A stretch of 38,961 nucleotides of DNA from Rhizobacter sp. (GTDB lineage Bacteria > Pseudomonadota > Gammaproteobacteria > Burkholderiales > Burkholderiaceae_C): positions 1 to 38,961 of the forward strand of contig JAMLIM010000034.1 in assembly GCA_023954175.1 (NCBI GenBank), written 5' to 3'. This document shows positions 1-8,996 of the stretch, one piece after another. Position numbers and translations under genes: made by a program. Each line of letters begins with the position of its first letter. Positions within the stretch are counted from its first letter, which is position 1. The notes under the pieces were generated by a model. The model had not been told where the DNA came from. It saw nothing but the letters and a program-made list of their open reading frames with translations, and made no database searches.

Positions 1-841
1 TCGTCGAGAAGAAGGTCTCGCCCGGCTTGCCGAGGAAGATGTGCTTCATGCTCGCCGCGAGCGCGACGGCATAGCCGCCGATGTCGCGCTGCACGCCCTT
101 CGGCGTGCCCGTCGTTCCGCTCGTGTAGAGCGTGTAGCTCGGGTCGGTCGCCTCCATCCAGACGCAGGGCACGACGGTGTTCAGATGCTTCTCGCGCAGC
201 GCCGCATAGTCGGCGTCGCGGCCCTCGACCGGCGTGTACGCGGCCATGCCGCGGTTGATCATCAGCACGCGCGCGGACTTGTGCTTGGCGAGGCGGATCG
301 CCTCGTCGAGCAGCCCCTTGTAAGGCACGACCTTGCCGCTGCGGCTGCCGGCGTCGGCGCTGACGATGACGACCGGCTCGGCGTTGTCGATGCGGCTCGC
401 AAGGCTCGAACTCGCGAAGCCGCCGAAGACGACCGAGTGGATCGCGCCGATGCGTGCGCAGGCGAGCATCGCGAAGGCGGCCTCGGCGATCATCGGCATG
501 TAGATCAGGACGCGGTCGCCACGCTTGACGCCGAGCGACTGCAGCGCTGCGGCCATGCGCTGCACTTCGGCATGCAGTTCGCGAAAGCTGTAGACGCGCT
601 CGTCGTCGGTCTCGGTCGAGACGAAGATCAGCGCGTTCTGGTCACCCCGCGTCGCCAGGTGGCGATCCACCGCGTTGTGGCACAGGTTCGTCTGGCCGCC
701 GACGAACCAGCGCGCGAACGGCGGGTTGCTGTAGTCGCAGACCTGGTCGAACGGGCGGTGCCAGTCGATCAGCCGGGCCTGCTCGGCCCAGAAGGCGTCA
801 CGGTCGTCGATCGAGCGGCGATAGAAGCTTGCGTAATCCAT
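1..841 (-). CDS. prpE: Propionate–CoA ligase, partial (3' end outside window)
   Basis: Adenylate-forming acyl-CoA synthetase that activates propionate to propionyl-CoA through an acyl-AMP intermediate in the cytoplasm. Only the first 280 residues are visible; the gene runs off the left edge. The start is ATG at 841. The N-terminus (MDYASFYRRS...) and the phrase around residues 75–95 fit the acetyl/propionyl-CoA synthetase family. The AMP-binding P-loop YTSGTTGTPKG is at residues 239–249 and is followed by QRDIGGYAVAL, which is typical of PrpE rather than Acs. It lies 114 bp downstream of acuI on the same strand, so the two may be cotranscribed and act together on three-carbon acids (propionate/acrylate). 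Acetyl-CoA synthetase is the main alternative; I favour PrpE because of the sequence after the P-loop. Confidence 0.9.
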   Translation of the reverse strand, partial: MDYASFYRRSIDDRDAFWAEQARLIDWHRPFDQVCDYSNPPFARWFVGGQTNLCHNAVDRHLATRGDQNALIFVSTETDDERVYSFRELHAEVQRMAAALQSLGVKRGDRVLIYMPMIAEAAFAMLACARIGAIHSVVFGGFASSSLASRIDNAEPVVIVSADAGSRSGKVVPYKGLLDEAIRLAKHKSARVLMINRGMAAYTPVEGRDADYAALREKHLNTVVPCVWMEATDPSYTLYTSGTTGTPKGVQRDIGGYAVALAASMKHIFLGKPGETFFST

Positions 842-955
842 GGTCTGTCTCCGGGGTCCGAAAATCTGCGGTGAATGACGATACGCCCGCGCGGCGATGC
901 CATCGAGCGCCAGGCTGCGTCACCCTGCTTGCGCAGTGCTGACGCGACGCCGCGA

Positions 956-1948
956 TCACGCCGTCCGCACGACGATGCGGCCGCGAACCTTGCCGTCGAT
1001 CAACTCCCGCGCCTTGGCGATCGCATCGTCGAGCGCGATCTGGTGCGGGATCGACGCCAGCGCCTCGGGCGCCAGTTCGTCCGCCAGCCGCGACCAGGCC
1101 TCTTCGCGCAGCGCGAGCGGCGCCATCACGCTGTCGACACCAAGCAGCGCGACGCCGCGCAGGATGAAGGGCATCACCGTCAGCGCGAGGTCCGACCCCT
1201 GCGCCAGCCCGCACGACGCGACGGCGCCGCCGTAGCGCATCTGGGCGCAGACGTTGGCGAGCGTGTGGCTGCCGAGCGTGTCGACCGCGGCCGCCCAGCG
1301 CTCCTTCTGGAACGGCTTGCCGGGAGCGGCGAGCGTCGCGCGATCGATCACCTCGGACGCGCCGAGATCTCGCAGATACGCTTCCTCGCCGGCCTTGCCG
1401 GTGGACGCGACGACGCGAAAGCCGGCCCGCGCGAGCAGGCTGACGGCGACGCTGCCGACGCCGCCGGTCGCACCCGTCACGAGCACGTCGCCGCTGCCCG
1501 GCCGCACGCCGTGGCGCTGCAAGGCCATCACGCACAGCATCGCGGTATATCCGGCGGTGCCGATCGCCATCGCATCGAACGGCGTAAAGCGCGCGGGCAG
1601 GCGCACCAGCCAGTCGCCCTTCAGATGCGCGCGGCCGGCCAGGCAGCCCCAATGCGTCTCGCCGACGCCAAAGCCGTTGAGCACCACCTTGTCGCCCGCT
1701 TTCCAGCGCGCGTGCCGGCTCTCGACGACGGTGCCGGCGCCATCGATGCCGGGCACCATCGGCCAGCGCCGCACGACCGGGCCGCGGTTCGTGATCGCGA
1801 GGCCATCCTTGTAGTTGAGGGTCGAGGCTTCGACCGCGACGAGCACATCCGCGTCCGGCGTCGCCGCCTTCAGCGCGGCGTCGTCGAGGGTGGTCACTTC
1901 GGCGCGGAAGCCCGCGTCGTCCTTGTTGAGCAGCAGGGCCTGGAACAT
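956..1948 (-). CDS. acuI: Acryloyl-CoA reductase (NADPH), AcuI/YhdH family
   Basis: Medium-chain dehydrogenase/reductase of the YhdH/AcuI group, which reduces acryloyl-CoA to propionyl-CoA with NADPH and thereby detoxifies acrylate. The 330-residue length is typical. Visible features are the N-terminal GroES-like domain (substrate motif STLNYKDGLA near residue 42, PMVPGIDGAG near 63) and the nucleotide-binding motif TGATGGVG at 158–165, followed by a Rossmann fold. There are no structural zinc cysteines, as expected. I chose ATG 1948 rather than an in-frame ATG 21 bp upstream because AAGGAG sits 6 bases before it and MFQALLLNKDD is the usual family start. It precedes prpE on the same strand, which suggests a propionate/acrylate or 3-hydroxypropionate assimilation unit. 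Calling it AcuI rather than a generic quinone oxidoreductase rests on family resemblance. Confidence 0.85.
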   Translation of the reverse strand: MFQALLLNKDDAGFRAEVTTLDDAALKAATPDADVLVAVEASTLNYKDGLAITNRGPVVRRWPMVPGIDGAGTVVESRHARWKAGDKVVLNGFGVGETHWGCLAGRAHLKGDWLVRLPARFTPFDAMAIGTAGYTAMLCVMALQRHGVRPGSGDVLVTGATGGVGSVAVSLLARAGFRVVASTGKAGEEAYLRDLGASEVIDRATLAAPGKPFQKERWAAAVDTLGSHTLANVCAQMRYGGAVASCGLAQGSDLALTVMPFILRGVALLGVDSVMAPLALREEAWSRLADELAPEALASIPHQIALDDAIAKARELIDGKVRGRIVVRTA

Positions 1949-1983
1949 CGTCTTCTCCTTTCCCGACAATGCATCCTGCGCGC

Positions 1984-2012
1984 TTGACGCCGCGCAGGCG
2001 CTTGCCTATGGT
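1984..2012 (+). promoter_or_regulatory. Candidate sigma70 promoter for the caspase-like gene
   Basis: TTGACG at 1984–1989 and TATGGT at 2007–2012 are separated by exactly 17 bases, matching the -35 consensus at 5/6 and the -10 at 4/6. It lies in the divergent gap between acuI and the caspase-like gene and would give a leader of roughly 90 bases before the TTG start at 2112. The call is from base matching only. Confidence 0.4.
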
Positions 2013-2111
2013 CATCGCATCATCGCGTCTCTCTGGAATGGCGTAGTGTGCCGCACGCGCAGATGGGTGCGACGCACGGCGCACGCGACCCGACCTGCGG
2101 ACGGAGCGACC

Positions 2112-3467
2112 TTGTTCAGTTCAGCCATCACACTGTTCGCACGGATCGCGATCGCGATCCTCGCCATCACCGGCGCAAGCTCGGTGCGGGCGCAGGCGTT
2201 CGACCACAGCTACGCCCTCGTCATCGGCGTCGACGACTATGCGAGCCTGGGGCTGCAGCGGCTCTCGAACGCAGAGTCCGACGCGCAGGCCGTGGCGCGC
2301 TACTTTGGCGCGCAGCACTACGAGGTGACCTCGCTCATCGGCGCGCAGGCAGCGACGAAGAAGAACGTCGCCGACGCGGTCCGTGCGATCGCGGCCAGGC
2401 TCACCGAGCGCGACCGCTTCGTGTTCTTCTTCGCCGGCCACGGCAAATCGAAGCGCACCGAGGGTGTCGACGTCGCCTATCTCGTCGTCCCCGGCGGGCG
2501 CGACCGCAACGACCCGGCCTCGCTCATCTCCACCGGCGACATCACCGACTACTCGCGTCAGCTGGACAAGGCGCGCCACCAGCTCTTCATCTTCGACAGC
2601 TGCTACGCCGGGCTGATGGGCCAGTTCCAGACCCGCGCGGCGGGCGACCGGCCCGAGTTCGACAGCGAAGCCTTTCTCGTCAAGGACCTGTCGGCGCGCC
2701 GCGTGCGCCAGTACCTGAGCGCCGGCGGCGAAGACCAGGAGGTGCTCGACAACGGCCCCGGCAGGCTGAGCTGGTTCACCTACTTCCTGTTGAAGGGCGT
2801 CGAGCCGGGCGTTGCCAGCCGGCGCACGAGCGGGCTCATCACGTTCTCCGAACTCGCGACCTACGTGCAGGCGCTGAGCGCGAACCCGAAGCACACGCCC
2901 GCGTTCGGCAGCCTCGCCGGCCACCACGGCGGCGAGTTCCTGCTGTGGTCGACCGCGCAGGGCTCACCCCGGATCGCGCGGCTGCCCGACATCTCGCGCC
3001 AGACGCTGCGCGACCTCGGCTTTCTGACGCGCAGCGACACGCCCGAAGCGGTCGGCGCCAGCATCGAGCTGATGCGCGCGCCGATCGACAACGTGTTCGA
3101 GGCCTGGACGACGAAGGACCTGGCGCTCTACCGCGCGCAGTTCGACGCCTCGGCGGTGCAGACGGGGCGCCTGAAGGGCGGCAAGACCTACCAGCGCGGC
3201 TACGACGAGATCATGGCGCGGCGGGCGGCGGACTTTCCCCGGCTCGAGCGCGTCGAGGTGCTGAAGTACGAGGTCATGTACCAGGGCAGCGAAGGCGGCG
3301 AGGCCAGCTTCGGCGCGCGCTACAGCATGGACTTCCACTGGCGCGATGGCCGCGTCACGCGCGAGCACAACATCAACGAGTGCTATCGCGTGCGCCAGCA
3401 GCCCGACGGCAAACGCTGGGCGATCGTGCGCAACGACGACTACCAGCGCCGCATCTGCTACCAGTAG
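2112..3467 (+). CDS. Secreted caspase-fold (peptidase C14) protein with NTF2-like C-terminal domain
   Basis: Predicted exported cysteine peptidase of the caspase/metacaspase (C14) clan, 451 residues. I start it at TTG 2112, preceded by GGAG five bases upstream; this gives a clean signal peptide (hydrophobic stretch residues 8–22, cleavage near VRAQA, about 28). The frame is open further upstream but that part is GC-rich and unlike protein. The catalytic dyad is visible: His110 in FFFAGHG and Cys164 in FDSCYAG. The caspase domain spans about 30–270. The last ~130 residues ([20 protein letters not shown]..., ending [16 protein letters not shown]) resemble SnoaL/NTF2-like domains attached to secreted enzymes, often as binding or scaffold units. 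It stands alone between divergent acuI and the moa operon, so context gives no substrate. The C14 call is strong; the biological role is unknown. Confidence 0.8.
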   Translation: MFSSAITLFARIAIAILAITGASSVRAQAFDHSYALVIGVDDYASLGLQRLSNAESDAQAVARYFGAQHYEVTSLIGAQAATKKNVADAVRAIAARLTERDRFVFFFAGHGKSKRTEGVDVAYLVVPGGRDRNDPASLISTGDITDYSRQLDKARHQLFIFDSCYAGLMGQFQTRAAGDRPEFDSEAFLVKDLSARRVRQYLSAGGEDQEVLDNGPGRLSWFTYFLLKGVEPGVASRRTSGLITFSELATYVQALSANPKHTPAFGSLAGHHGGEFLLWSTAQGSPRIARLPDISRQTLRDLGFLTRSDTPEAVGASIELMRAPIDNVFEAWTTKDLALYRAQFDASAVQTGRLKGGKTYQRGYDEIMARRAADFPRLERVEVLKYEVMYQGSEGGEASFGARYSMDFHWRDGRVTREHNINECYRVRQQPDGKRWAIVRNDDYQRRICYQ

Positions 3468-3564
3468 GCGCGCCGCCACGGCGCACCGCCGAATGCCCCG
3501 AACGGATTGCAGGCTTGCGCGCGGGCGCGCCGGCCCACGCACGGAAAAAAGGGACAATCGACGC

Positions 3565-4689
3565 ATGCCCGAGAGAGTGATCCCGCTCGCCGACCAGCGC
3601 TACGCTGCCGCGGTGCCGCGCGTGCCCGAACATCCGGCGGCGCCGAGCGGGCTGCTCGCCGACCAGCTCGGCCGACCGCTGCGTGACCTGCGCATCTCGG
3701 TCACCGACCGCTGCAACTTCCGCTGCGGCTATTGCATGCCCAAGGAAGTGTTCGACAAGAATTACGCCTTCCTGCCGCACAGCTCGCTGCTGAGCTTCGA
3801 GGAAATCACGCGCACGGCAAGGCTCTTCATCGCGCACGGCGTGAGAAAGCTCCGCCTCACCGGCGGCGAGCCGCTGCTGCGCAAGAACGTCGAGGAACTG
3901 GTCGCGCAGCTGAGCGCGCTGCGCACCCCCGACGGCGCGCCGCTCGACCTGACGCTGACGACCAACGGCTCGCTGCTCGCGCGCAAGGCGCAGGCGCTGA
4001 AGGACGCCGGGCTGCAACGCGTCACCGTCAGCCTCGACGCACTCGACGACGCCGTCTTCCGGCGCATGAACGACGTCGACTTTCCGGTCGACGACGTGCT
4101 GCGCAGCATCGAGCGCGCGATGCAGGTCGGCCTCGGCCCGGTGAAGATCAACATGGTCGTCAAGCGCGGCACCAACGATCACGAGATCGTCCGCATGGCG
4201 CGCCACTTCCGCGGCACCGGCGCGGTGCTGCGCTTCATCGAGTACATGGACGTCGGCGCCAGCAACGGCTGGCGCATGGACGAGGTGCTGCCCTCGAAGG
4301 AGGTGATCGCGCGGCTGCAATCCGAGTTCGCGCTCGAGCCGATGCAGCCGCAGTCCGAGGGCGAGACGGCGCAGCGCTGGCGCTATGCCGACGGCCAGGG
4401 CGAGATCGGCGTCATCTCGAGCGTCACGCAGGCGTTCTGCCGCGACTGCAACCGCGCGCGGCTGTCGACCGAAGGCAAGCTCTTCCTGTGCCTGTTCGCG
4501 ACCCGCGGGCACGACCTGCGCGCGCTGCTGCGCGGCGGCTTCAGCGACGAACAGATCGCGGCCGCGATCGCGCCGATCTGGCAGCGCCGTGACGACCGCT
4601 ACTCCGAGCTGCGCAGCGCAATGCCGCGCGAGCAAGGCGCGGACGCGGCGGCGCCCAAGCGCGTCGAGATGCACTACATCGGCGGATGA
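3565..4689 (+). CDS. moaA: GTP 3',8-cyclase MoaA (molybdenum cofactor step 1)
   Basis: Radical-SAM enzyme that, with MoaC, converts GTP to cyclic pyranopterin monophosphate. It has 374 residues from ATG 3565. Both Fe–S clusters are visible: the radical-SAM motif CNFRCGYC (Cys50, Cys54, Cys57) and the C-terminal cluster Cys292, Cys295 and Cys309 in [19 protein letters not shown]. The SAM-binding LTGGEPLLR follows the first cluster, and the protein ends in the conserved Gly-Gly. The ~40-residue extension before the radical-SAM core is longer than in E. coli but common in Burkholderiales. It is first in a plus-strand run whose last gene is moeA, and its stop overlaps the next start (ATGA at 4686–4689), implying translational coupling. 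moaC, moaD and moaE are not in this window. Confidence 0.97.
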   Translation: MPERVIPLADQRYAAAVPRVPEHPAAPSGLLADQLGRPLRDLRISVTDRCNFRCGYCMPKEVFDKNYAFLPHSSLLSFEEITRTARLFIAHGVRKLRLTGGEPLLRKNVEELVAQLSALRTPDGAPLDLTLTTNGSLLARKAQALKDAGLQRVTVSLDALDDAVFRRMNDVDFPVDDVLRSIERAMQVGLGPVKINMVVKRGTNDHEIVRMARHFRGTGAVLRFIEYMDVGASNGWRMDEVLPSKEVIARLQSEFALEPMQPQSEGETAQRWRYADGQGEIGVISSVTQAFCRDCNRARLSTEGKLFLCLFATRGHDLRALLRGGFSDEQIAAAIAPIWQRRDDRYSELRSAMPREQGADAAAPKRVEMHYIGG

Positions 4690-5000
4690 AGCTCTTCCCG
4701 CGCCCGGTTCGCGATCGCCTCGCGTGGGCTGCGGCGGCGGCGCTCGCGGTGCCCTGGGTGGCGGGCGAGTGGGTCAAGCTCAGGCTCGAAGCGGACATGC
4801 CGCTCGACCTCACGCGCGAGGAGATGATCGTCGACTTCATCGTCGCCGGCACGATCTTCACGTCACTCAGCCTGGTGCTGACGGCCGCCATCGGCTGCTG
4901 GGTGACGAGCGTGATGAAGGGGCCGCGCTACGTCGCCGACTCCTTCCCGGTGGATTCGCCGCGGCGTGTGCCGGGTCGTACGCCGCGTTCCGTCCCGTGA
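4686..5000 (+). CDS. Small membrane protein inside the Moco operon, unknown function
   Basis: A 104-residue protein that I do not recognise. It has a hydrophobic segment at about residues 13–27 ([16 protein letters not shown]) and another at about 50–72 ([23 protein letters not shown]), so it probably crosses the inner membrane twice. Its ATG overlaps the moaA stop (ATGA), and its TGA overlaps the GTG start of mobA (GTGA at 4997–5000). This double overlap, and the hydrophobic pattern, make it a real gene rather than a chance frame. The link to molybdenum cofactor synthesis is by position only. The C-terminal tail (about residues 80–104) is arginine- and proline-rich and would face the cytoplasm if the N-terminus does. 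Confidence 0.7.
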   Translation: MKLFPRPVRDRLAWAAAAALAVPWVAGEWVKLRLEADMPLDLTREEMIVDFIVAGTIFTSLSLVLTAAIGCWVTSVMKGPRYVADSFPVDSPRRVPGRTPRSVP

Positions 5001-5614
5001 TCGCGCGCACCGACATCACCGGCCTCGTGCTCGCGGGCGGGCGCGGCAGCCGCATGGGCGGCGTCGACAAGGGACTGCAGACCTACCAGGGCCAGCCGCT
5101 TGCGTTGCACGCGATGCTGCGCCTGGTGCCGCAGGTGGGCCCGCTGTTGATCAACGCGAACCGCAACCTCGCCGCCTACGAGTCTTTCGGCGTGCCGGTG
5201 TTTCCCGACGCGAGCGGCGATTTCGCCGGCCCGCTCGCCGGCTTCGTGGCCGGGCTCGAGCAGTGCGAGACGCCCTACCTCGCGACCGTGCCGTGCGACT
5301 CGCCGCTGTTCCCGCTCGATCTGGTCGAACGGATGGCGGCGGCGCTGGACGCCGCGGGCGCCGAGATCGCCGTCGCCTGCGCGCCCGAGGACGGCGAGAT
5401 GCGCGCGCAGCCTGTCTTCTGCCTGATGCAGTCGATGCTGCTCGAAAGCCTGGTGCGCTTCACGCAGGCCGGCGGCCGCAAGATCGACCGCTGGACGGCG
5501 CAGCATGCCTGCGTCGACGTGCCGTTCGCCGACGCGCGCGCCTTCTTCAACGCCAACACCCTCGCCGAATTGCACGCGTTGCAGGAACCGGCGCCGCCTG
5601 ACGCCCATGGCTGA
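4997..5614 (+). CDS. mobA: Molybdenum cofactor guanylyltransferase MobA
   Basis: Transfers GMP from GTP to molybdopterin-bound molybdenum, forming the Mo-guanine dinucleotide cofactor used by DMSO-reductase-family enzymes. It has 205 residues from GTG 4997, close to the usual size of about 195–210. The nucleotide-binding signature is at residues 12–26: [15 protein letters not shown] with Lys25. [12 protein letters not shown] and the metal-binding VPCDSPLFP follow. The GTG start overlaps the TGA of the preceding membrane-protein gene, and the 3' end overlaps the acetyltransferase start by 8 bases. An ATG-initiated alternative is absent before the conserved motif, so GTG is the sensible start. 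Confidence 0.95.
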   Translation: MIARTDITGLVLAGGRGSRMGGVDKGLQTYQGQPLALHAMLRLVPQVGPLLINANRNLAAYESFGVPVFPDASGDFAGPLAGFVAGLEQCETPYLATVPCDSPLFPLDLVERMAAALDAAGAEIAVACAPEDGEMRAQPVFCLMQSMLLESLVRFTQAGGRKIDRWTAQHACVDVPFADARAFFNANTLAELHALQEPAPPDAHG

Positions 5615-6137
5615 GCGCGTCGTGCTGCGCGCGATGGGCGCCGCCGATCTGGCTGCCTACAAGATGCTGCGCGACGGCGCACTCGCCGAGCGGCCCGAGG
5701 CCTTCACGTCGGACGCGGCAGCCGAGATGCGCCGGCCGCCGGAGACCTACCTCGCGCGGCTCTCCGGCCCGGCCGATGGCGGCTGGCCGTTCACGCACAC
5801 CGCCTGGCTCGGCGAGCGCCTGGTCGGCGCCGTGACCTGCGAGCGCGATGCGCGCCTCAAGGTGAACCACATCGGCAAGATCGTCGGCATGATGGTCGAG
5901 CCCGATCTGCGCGGCAAGGGCATCGGGCGTGCGTTGCTCGAGGCTTGCGTCGGGCAGGCGCGGGAACGGGGGCTGGCGGTGCTGACGCTTACGGTGACAA
6001 GCGACAACGCGGTGGCGATCGATCTCTATTCACGCATGGGTTTCGTTCGCTACGGCCGGCTCGAACGCGCGATACGCGTCGGCGCGCAATTTCACGCCAA
6101 GGACCTGATGGCGCTCGACCTCGACAAGGGCAACTGA
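5607..6137 (+). CDS. GNAT-family N-acetyltransferase
   Basis: A 176-residue acetyltransferase of the GNAT superfamily, expected to move an acetyl group from acetyl-CoA to an amine. The acetyl-CoA pyrophosphate loop is visible as [16 protein letters not shown] with RGKGIG at residues 102–107, followed by [16 protein letters not shown], the usual motif B. The N-terminal region ([29 protein letters not shown]) resembles RimI/YjaB-like members that handle small molecules or proteins, but the substrate cannot be read from the sequence. The start ATG 5607 lies inside the end of mobA (8-base overlap), and moeA begins 3 bases after its stop, so it is part of the molybdenum-cofactor transcript. A role in that pathway is not established. 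Confidence 0.88.
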   Translation: MAERVVLRAMGAADLAAYKMLRDGALAERPEAFTSDAAAEMRRPPETYLARLSGPADGGWPFTHTAWLGERLVGAVTCERDARLKVNHIGKIVGMMVEPDLRGKGIGRALLEACVGQARERGLAVLTLTVTSDNAVAIDLYSRMGFVRYGRLERAIRVGAQFHAKDLMALDLDKGN

Positions 6138-6140
6138 TCC

Positions 6141-7451
6141 ATGAAGAGCCTGCAAGCCATCGCCGCCGAAGTCAGCGGCTACGACCCGAACGCCCTGCCG
6201 GTCGCGCAGGCGCAGGAGTTCATCGGCCGCCTCGTGCCGCGTGTCACGGCGGTCGAGATGCTGCCGCTGCGCTCGGCCCTCGGCCGCGTGCTCGCGCGCG
6301 ATCTCGTGTCCGCCTTCAACGTGCCGGCGCACGACAACTCGGCGATGGACGGCTACGCGCTGCGCGGCAGCGATCTGGCCGCCGGTGCGCCGACGCGGCT
6401 CGTGGCGGTGGGCACCGGCCTTGCCGGCCAGCCCTTCGGCGGCGAGGTGGCAGCCGGCCAGTGCCTGCGCATCACGACCGGCGCCGTGATGCCCGCGGGG
6501 CTCGACACCGTCGTGCCGCAGGAGTTCGTTCGCATCGAGGGCGATGCCGTCATCGTGCCGCCCGGCATCTTGCGGCCCGGCGACAACCGCAGGCTTGCCG
6601 GTGAGGACCTCGCCGTCGGCGAGCCTGCGCTGCAGGCCGGCCGCGTGTTGCGCCCGGCCGACCTCGGCATGATCGCCTCGCTCGGCGTTGCCGAAGTGCC
6701 GGTGTTCCGGCGCCTGCGCGTCGCGTTCTTCTCCACCGGCGACGAGCTGCGCTCGATCGGCGAGCCGCTCGACGAAGGCTGCGTCTACGACAGCAACCGC
6801 TACACGCTGTGGGGCATGCTCGCGCGCCTCGGCGTCGAGCTGCTCGACCTCGGCGTCGTGCGCGACGACCCGGCGGCGCTGGAGGCGGCGTTCCGCGAAG
6901 CGGCGGCCTGCGCCGACGCGGTGATCACCTCGGGCGGCGTGAGTGTGGGCGAGGCGGACCACACGAAGAAAATCATGGCCGAGCTTGGCGAGGTGCTGTT
7001 CTGGCGCATCGCGATGCGGCCGGGGCGGCCGATGGCGATCGGACGCATCGGCGGGGTGGCGACCGCCGACGGTCGAGGCGGCGCTGACGGCGGGCATCAG
7101 GCGATTCTCTTCGGCCTGCCCGGCAACCCGGTCGCGGTGATGGTGACCTTCTACGCCTTCGTGCGCGACGCGCTGCTCGCGATGAGCGGCGCGACAGCCG
7201 AGCCGCTGCCGATGCTGCGCGCCGCCAGCACGGCGGCGATCCGCAAGAAGCCCGGCCGCACCGAATACCAGCGCGGCATCGTCACGCGCGCGGCGGACGG
7301 CGGCTGGCAGGTCGCGATCACCGGCTCGCAGGGCTCGGGCATCCTGCGCAGCATGAGCGTGGCAAACGGCCTCGTCGTGCTCGGCCACGCGCAGGGCAGC
7401 GTCGCCGCCGGCGAGCAGGTCGACGTGCTGCCGTTCGACGGGCTTGTGTAG
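6141..7451 (+). CDS. moeA: Molybdopterin molybdenumtransferase MoeA
   Basis: Inserts molybdate into adenylylated molybdopterin, the last step before nucleotide attachment by MobA. It has 436 residues, slightly longer than E. coli MoeA (411). The active-site motif DNSAMDGYALR begins at residue 65, and the MPT-binding domain motif TSGGVSVGEADHTKK begins at residue 263. GLPGNPVAVMVTFYAFV follows near 330. The C-terminal domain IV (PGRTEYQRGIV...GSQGSGILRSMSVANGLVVL) is complete. There is an 11-residue Gly/Ala/Asp-rich insertion (around TADGRGGADGGHQ) before GLPGNPV. It is the last gene of the moaA–mobA–moeA run and faces rnhA, whose stop lies 37 bases away. Confidence 0.96.
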   Translation: MKSLQAIAAEVSGYDPNALPVAQAQEFIGRLVPRVTAVEMLPLRSALGRVLARDLVSAFNVPAHDNSAMDGYALRGSDLAAGAPTRLVAVGTGLAGQPFGGEVAAGQCLRITTGAVMPAGLDTVVPQEFVRIEGDAVIVPPGILRPGDNRRLAGEDLAVGEPALQAGRVLRPADLGMIASLGVAEVPVFRRLRVAFFSTGDELRSIGEPLDEGCVYDSNRYTLWGMLARLGVELLDLGVVRDDPAALEAAFREAAACADAVITSGGVSVGEADHTKKIMAELGEVLFWRIAMRPGRPMAIGRIGGVATADGRGGADGGHQAILFGLPGNPVAVMVTFYAFVRDALLAMSGATAEPLPMLRAASTAAIRKKPGRTEYQRGIVTRAADGGWQVAITGSQGSGILRSMSVANGLVVLGHAQGSVAAGEQVDVLPFDGLV

Positions 7452-7488
7452 CGCGACCTCCGCCGGACAAGCCCACTGCCTGCCACGC

Positions 7489-7959
7489 TCAGACGAACGA
7501 CGCTGCGCCCTGGTTCGCGAGCGCATCGGCGCGCTCGTTGCCGGGATTGCCCGAGTGGCCCTTGACCCAGCGCCAGTGCACCTCGTGCAGTTCGCGCAGG
7601 GCGTCGAGGCGCACCCAGAGTTCGGCGTTCTTGACGGGCTTCCTGTCGGCGGTCTTCCAGCCGCGCTGCTTCCAGCCGTGGATCCACTCGGTGATGCCCT
7701 TGCGGACGTACTCGCTGTCGGTGTGGATCGTCACCGTGCAGCTGCGCTTGAGCGACGCGAGCGCCTCGATCACGGCGGTGAGCTCCATGCGGTTGTTGGT
7801 CGTCAGCTTCTCGCCGCCACAGAGCTCCTTCTCGTGGCCGTCGGCGACCAGCCATGCGCCCCAGCCGCCCGGGCCCGGGTTGCCCTTGCACGCGCCATCG
7901 GTGTAGACCGTCACCTGCGGGCGGCGGATGGACGCACCGCTGTGTGTCGCCGCCGTCAC
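7489..7959 (-). CDS. rnhA: Ribonuclease HI
   Basis: Degrades the RNA strand of RNA–DNA hybrids in the cytoplasm. It has 156 residues from GTG 7959. All catalytic residues are visible: Asp21 in [11 protein letters not shown], Glu59 in NNRMELTAV, Asp81 in HTDSEYV, Asp145 in NERADALA, and His135 in KGHSGN. The GTG start overlaps the stop of the upstream methyltransferase by one base (TAGTG at 7961–7957); the frame is open further upstream, but that part would read through the methyltransferase and is not family-like. In many betaproteobacteria rnhA is followed by dnaQ; here the convergent moeA follows instead. Confidence 0.96.
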   Translation of the reverse strand: MTAATHSGASIRRPQVTVYTDGACKGNPGPGGWGAWLVADGHEKELCGGEKLTTNNRMELTAVIEALASLKRSCTVTIHTDSEYVRKGITEWIHGWKQRGWKTADRKPVKNAELWVRLDALRELHEVHWRWVKGHSGNPGNERADALANQGAASFV

Positions 7960-8753
7960 TAGGCGGCCTCGCGGTTGTTGGCGACGACCGCCGGCGCGGC
8001 GCCCGGTTGCGGCGCCTGCTGGCGCACGAGGCCGACGAGCCGCATGCCGCGCACGCGCTTGACGGCGACGAGGAAGTAGACCGCGCCGAACACCGGCCAC
8101 CAGCGGTCCCCCATGCGCTCCATCCAGGCGAAGCGCGTGAAGCTCCTGGCCGACTTGAACGGCGGCCGGTAGCAGCCGAAGCGCCCGCCCTCGACTTCGA
8201 AGCTCAGCAGCCGCAGCCAGTCGCGCAGCCGGCGGTAGCCGAGGAACTCACCCTCGTTGGGCAGGTACAGCGGCCTGGCCGCGCCGAGCCCCAGGTATTT
8301 GCGCAGATGCCCGAGGCGCTGGCGCAGGCCCCACAGGCTCATCGGGTTGAAGCCGAGGATCACGAGCCTGCCCTCGGGGCGCAGCACGCGCTCGACCTCG
8401 CGCAGCGCGCGGTGCGCGTCATGCGCGAACTCGAGCGTGTGCGGCATGACGACGAGGTCCAGGCTCTGCGAGTCGATCGGCAGCGCTTCGAAGTCGCAGC
8501 GCAGCAGCGCGACGGCGCGCGCCGGGTCGCCCTCCTCGGGCCGCGGCGCATGGGCGTCGATCGCGATGAAGCGATGCGGCATGCGGTTCGCGCGCAGCGC
8601 GTCGAGCTCGGCCAGGCCGAGCTGCAGGGCATGAAAACCAAACACGTCGGCCACCGCCTGATCGAGCTCACCTTGCTCCCAGCCAAGCAAATAGCGGCCT
8701 GCAGGGGTATGCAACCAGTGAGCCAAACCTATAATCGCGCGGTCTTGCGTCAT
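7959..8753 (-). CDS. Class I SAM-dependent methyltransferase next to rnhA
   Basis: A 264-residue protein of the UbiE/Methyltransf_11 type conserved upstream of rnhA in betaproteobacteria. The sequence shows [19 protein letters not shown] (residues 91–109) and the post-II motif [20 protein letters not shown] (about 120–139), both typical of the class I Rossmann methyltransferase fold. The usual GxGxG motif I is poorly conserved (around [13 protein letters not shown]), a known property of this subgroup. I chose ATG 8753 because the extension to 8894 is low-complexity alanine/proline-rich and the family begins near MTQDRAI. The substrate is unknown. It overlaps rnhA by one base, so the two are cotranscribed. 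Confidence 0.85.
   Translation of the reverse strand: MTQDRAIIGLAHWLHTPAGRYLLGWEQGELDQAVADVFGFHALQLGLAELDALRANRMPHRFIAIDAHAPRPEEGDPARAVALLRCDFEALPIDSQSLDLVVMPHTLEFAHDAHRALREVERVLRPEGRLVILGFNPMSLWGLRQRLGHLRKYLGLGAARPLYLPNEGEFLGYRRLRDWLRLLSFEVEGGRFGCYRPPFKSARSFTRFAWMERMGDRWWPVFGAVYFLVAVKRVRGMRLVGLVRQQAPQPGAAPAVVANNREAA
8730..8735 (+). promoter_or_regulatory. Perfect TATAAT on the plus strand, possible -10 element
   Basis: TATAAT occurs at 8730–8735 reading toward mltD, inside the first codons of the divergent methyltransferase gene. No good -35 hexamer lies 16–18 bases upstream. It is rare for such a GC-rich sequence and sits where the promoter of a divergent gene (gloB in related genomes) would be expected. 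Experimental support is lacking. Confidence 0.35.
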
Positions 8754-8996
8754 GAATTCAACTGGTCTGCTCGCTATCGGCAACGACGGGATCCGGATGC
8801 CCGGCGATCGCCTTGAGGCGCTCGTCTTCAACCCGGTCAGGGCTTCGACCGGCAGCGCGGCGTGCGCTGCAAGCGCGCCGGGCATGGCGGGCATTCTAGT
8901 GATGCGGCCTATGCGTCGCGCATCAGGTAGCGCGTCAGGCCGCGCGTCCGGCAGTCGAATCGATCTTCACCAACCCCCACGCAAACGCCCCCATCG

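Noticed and set aside
3468-3564. A promoter before moaA (GACAAT near 3552)
   Set aside because: A -10-like GACAAT lies only about 8 bases from the ATG, with no -35 at suitable spacing, so support is too weak.
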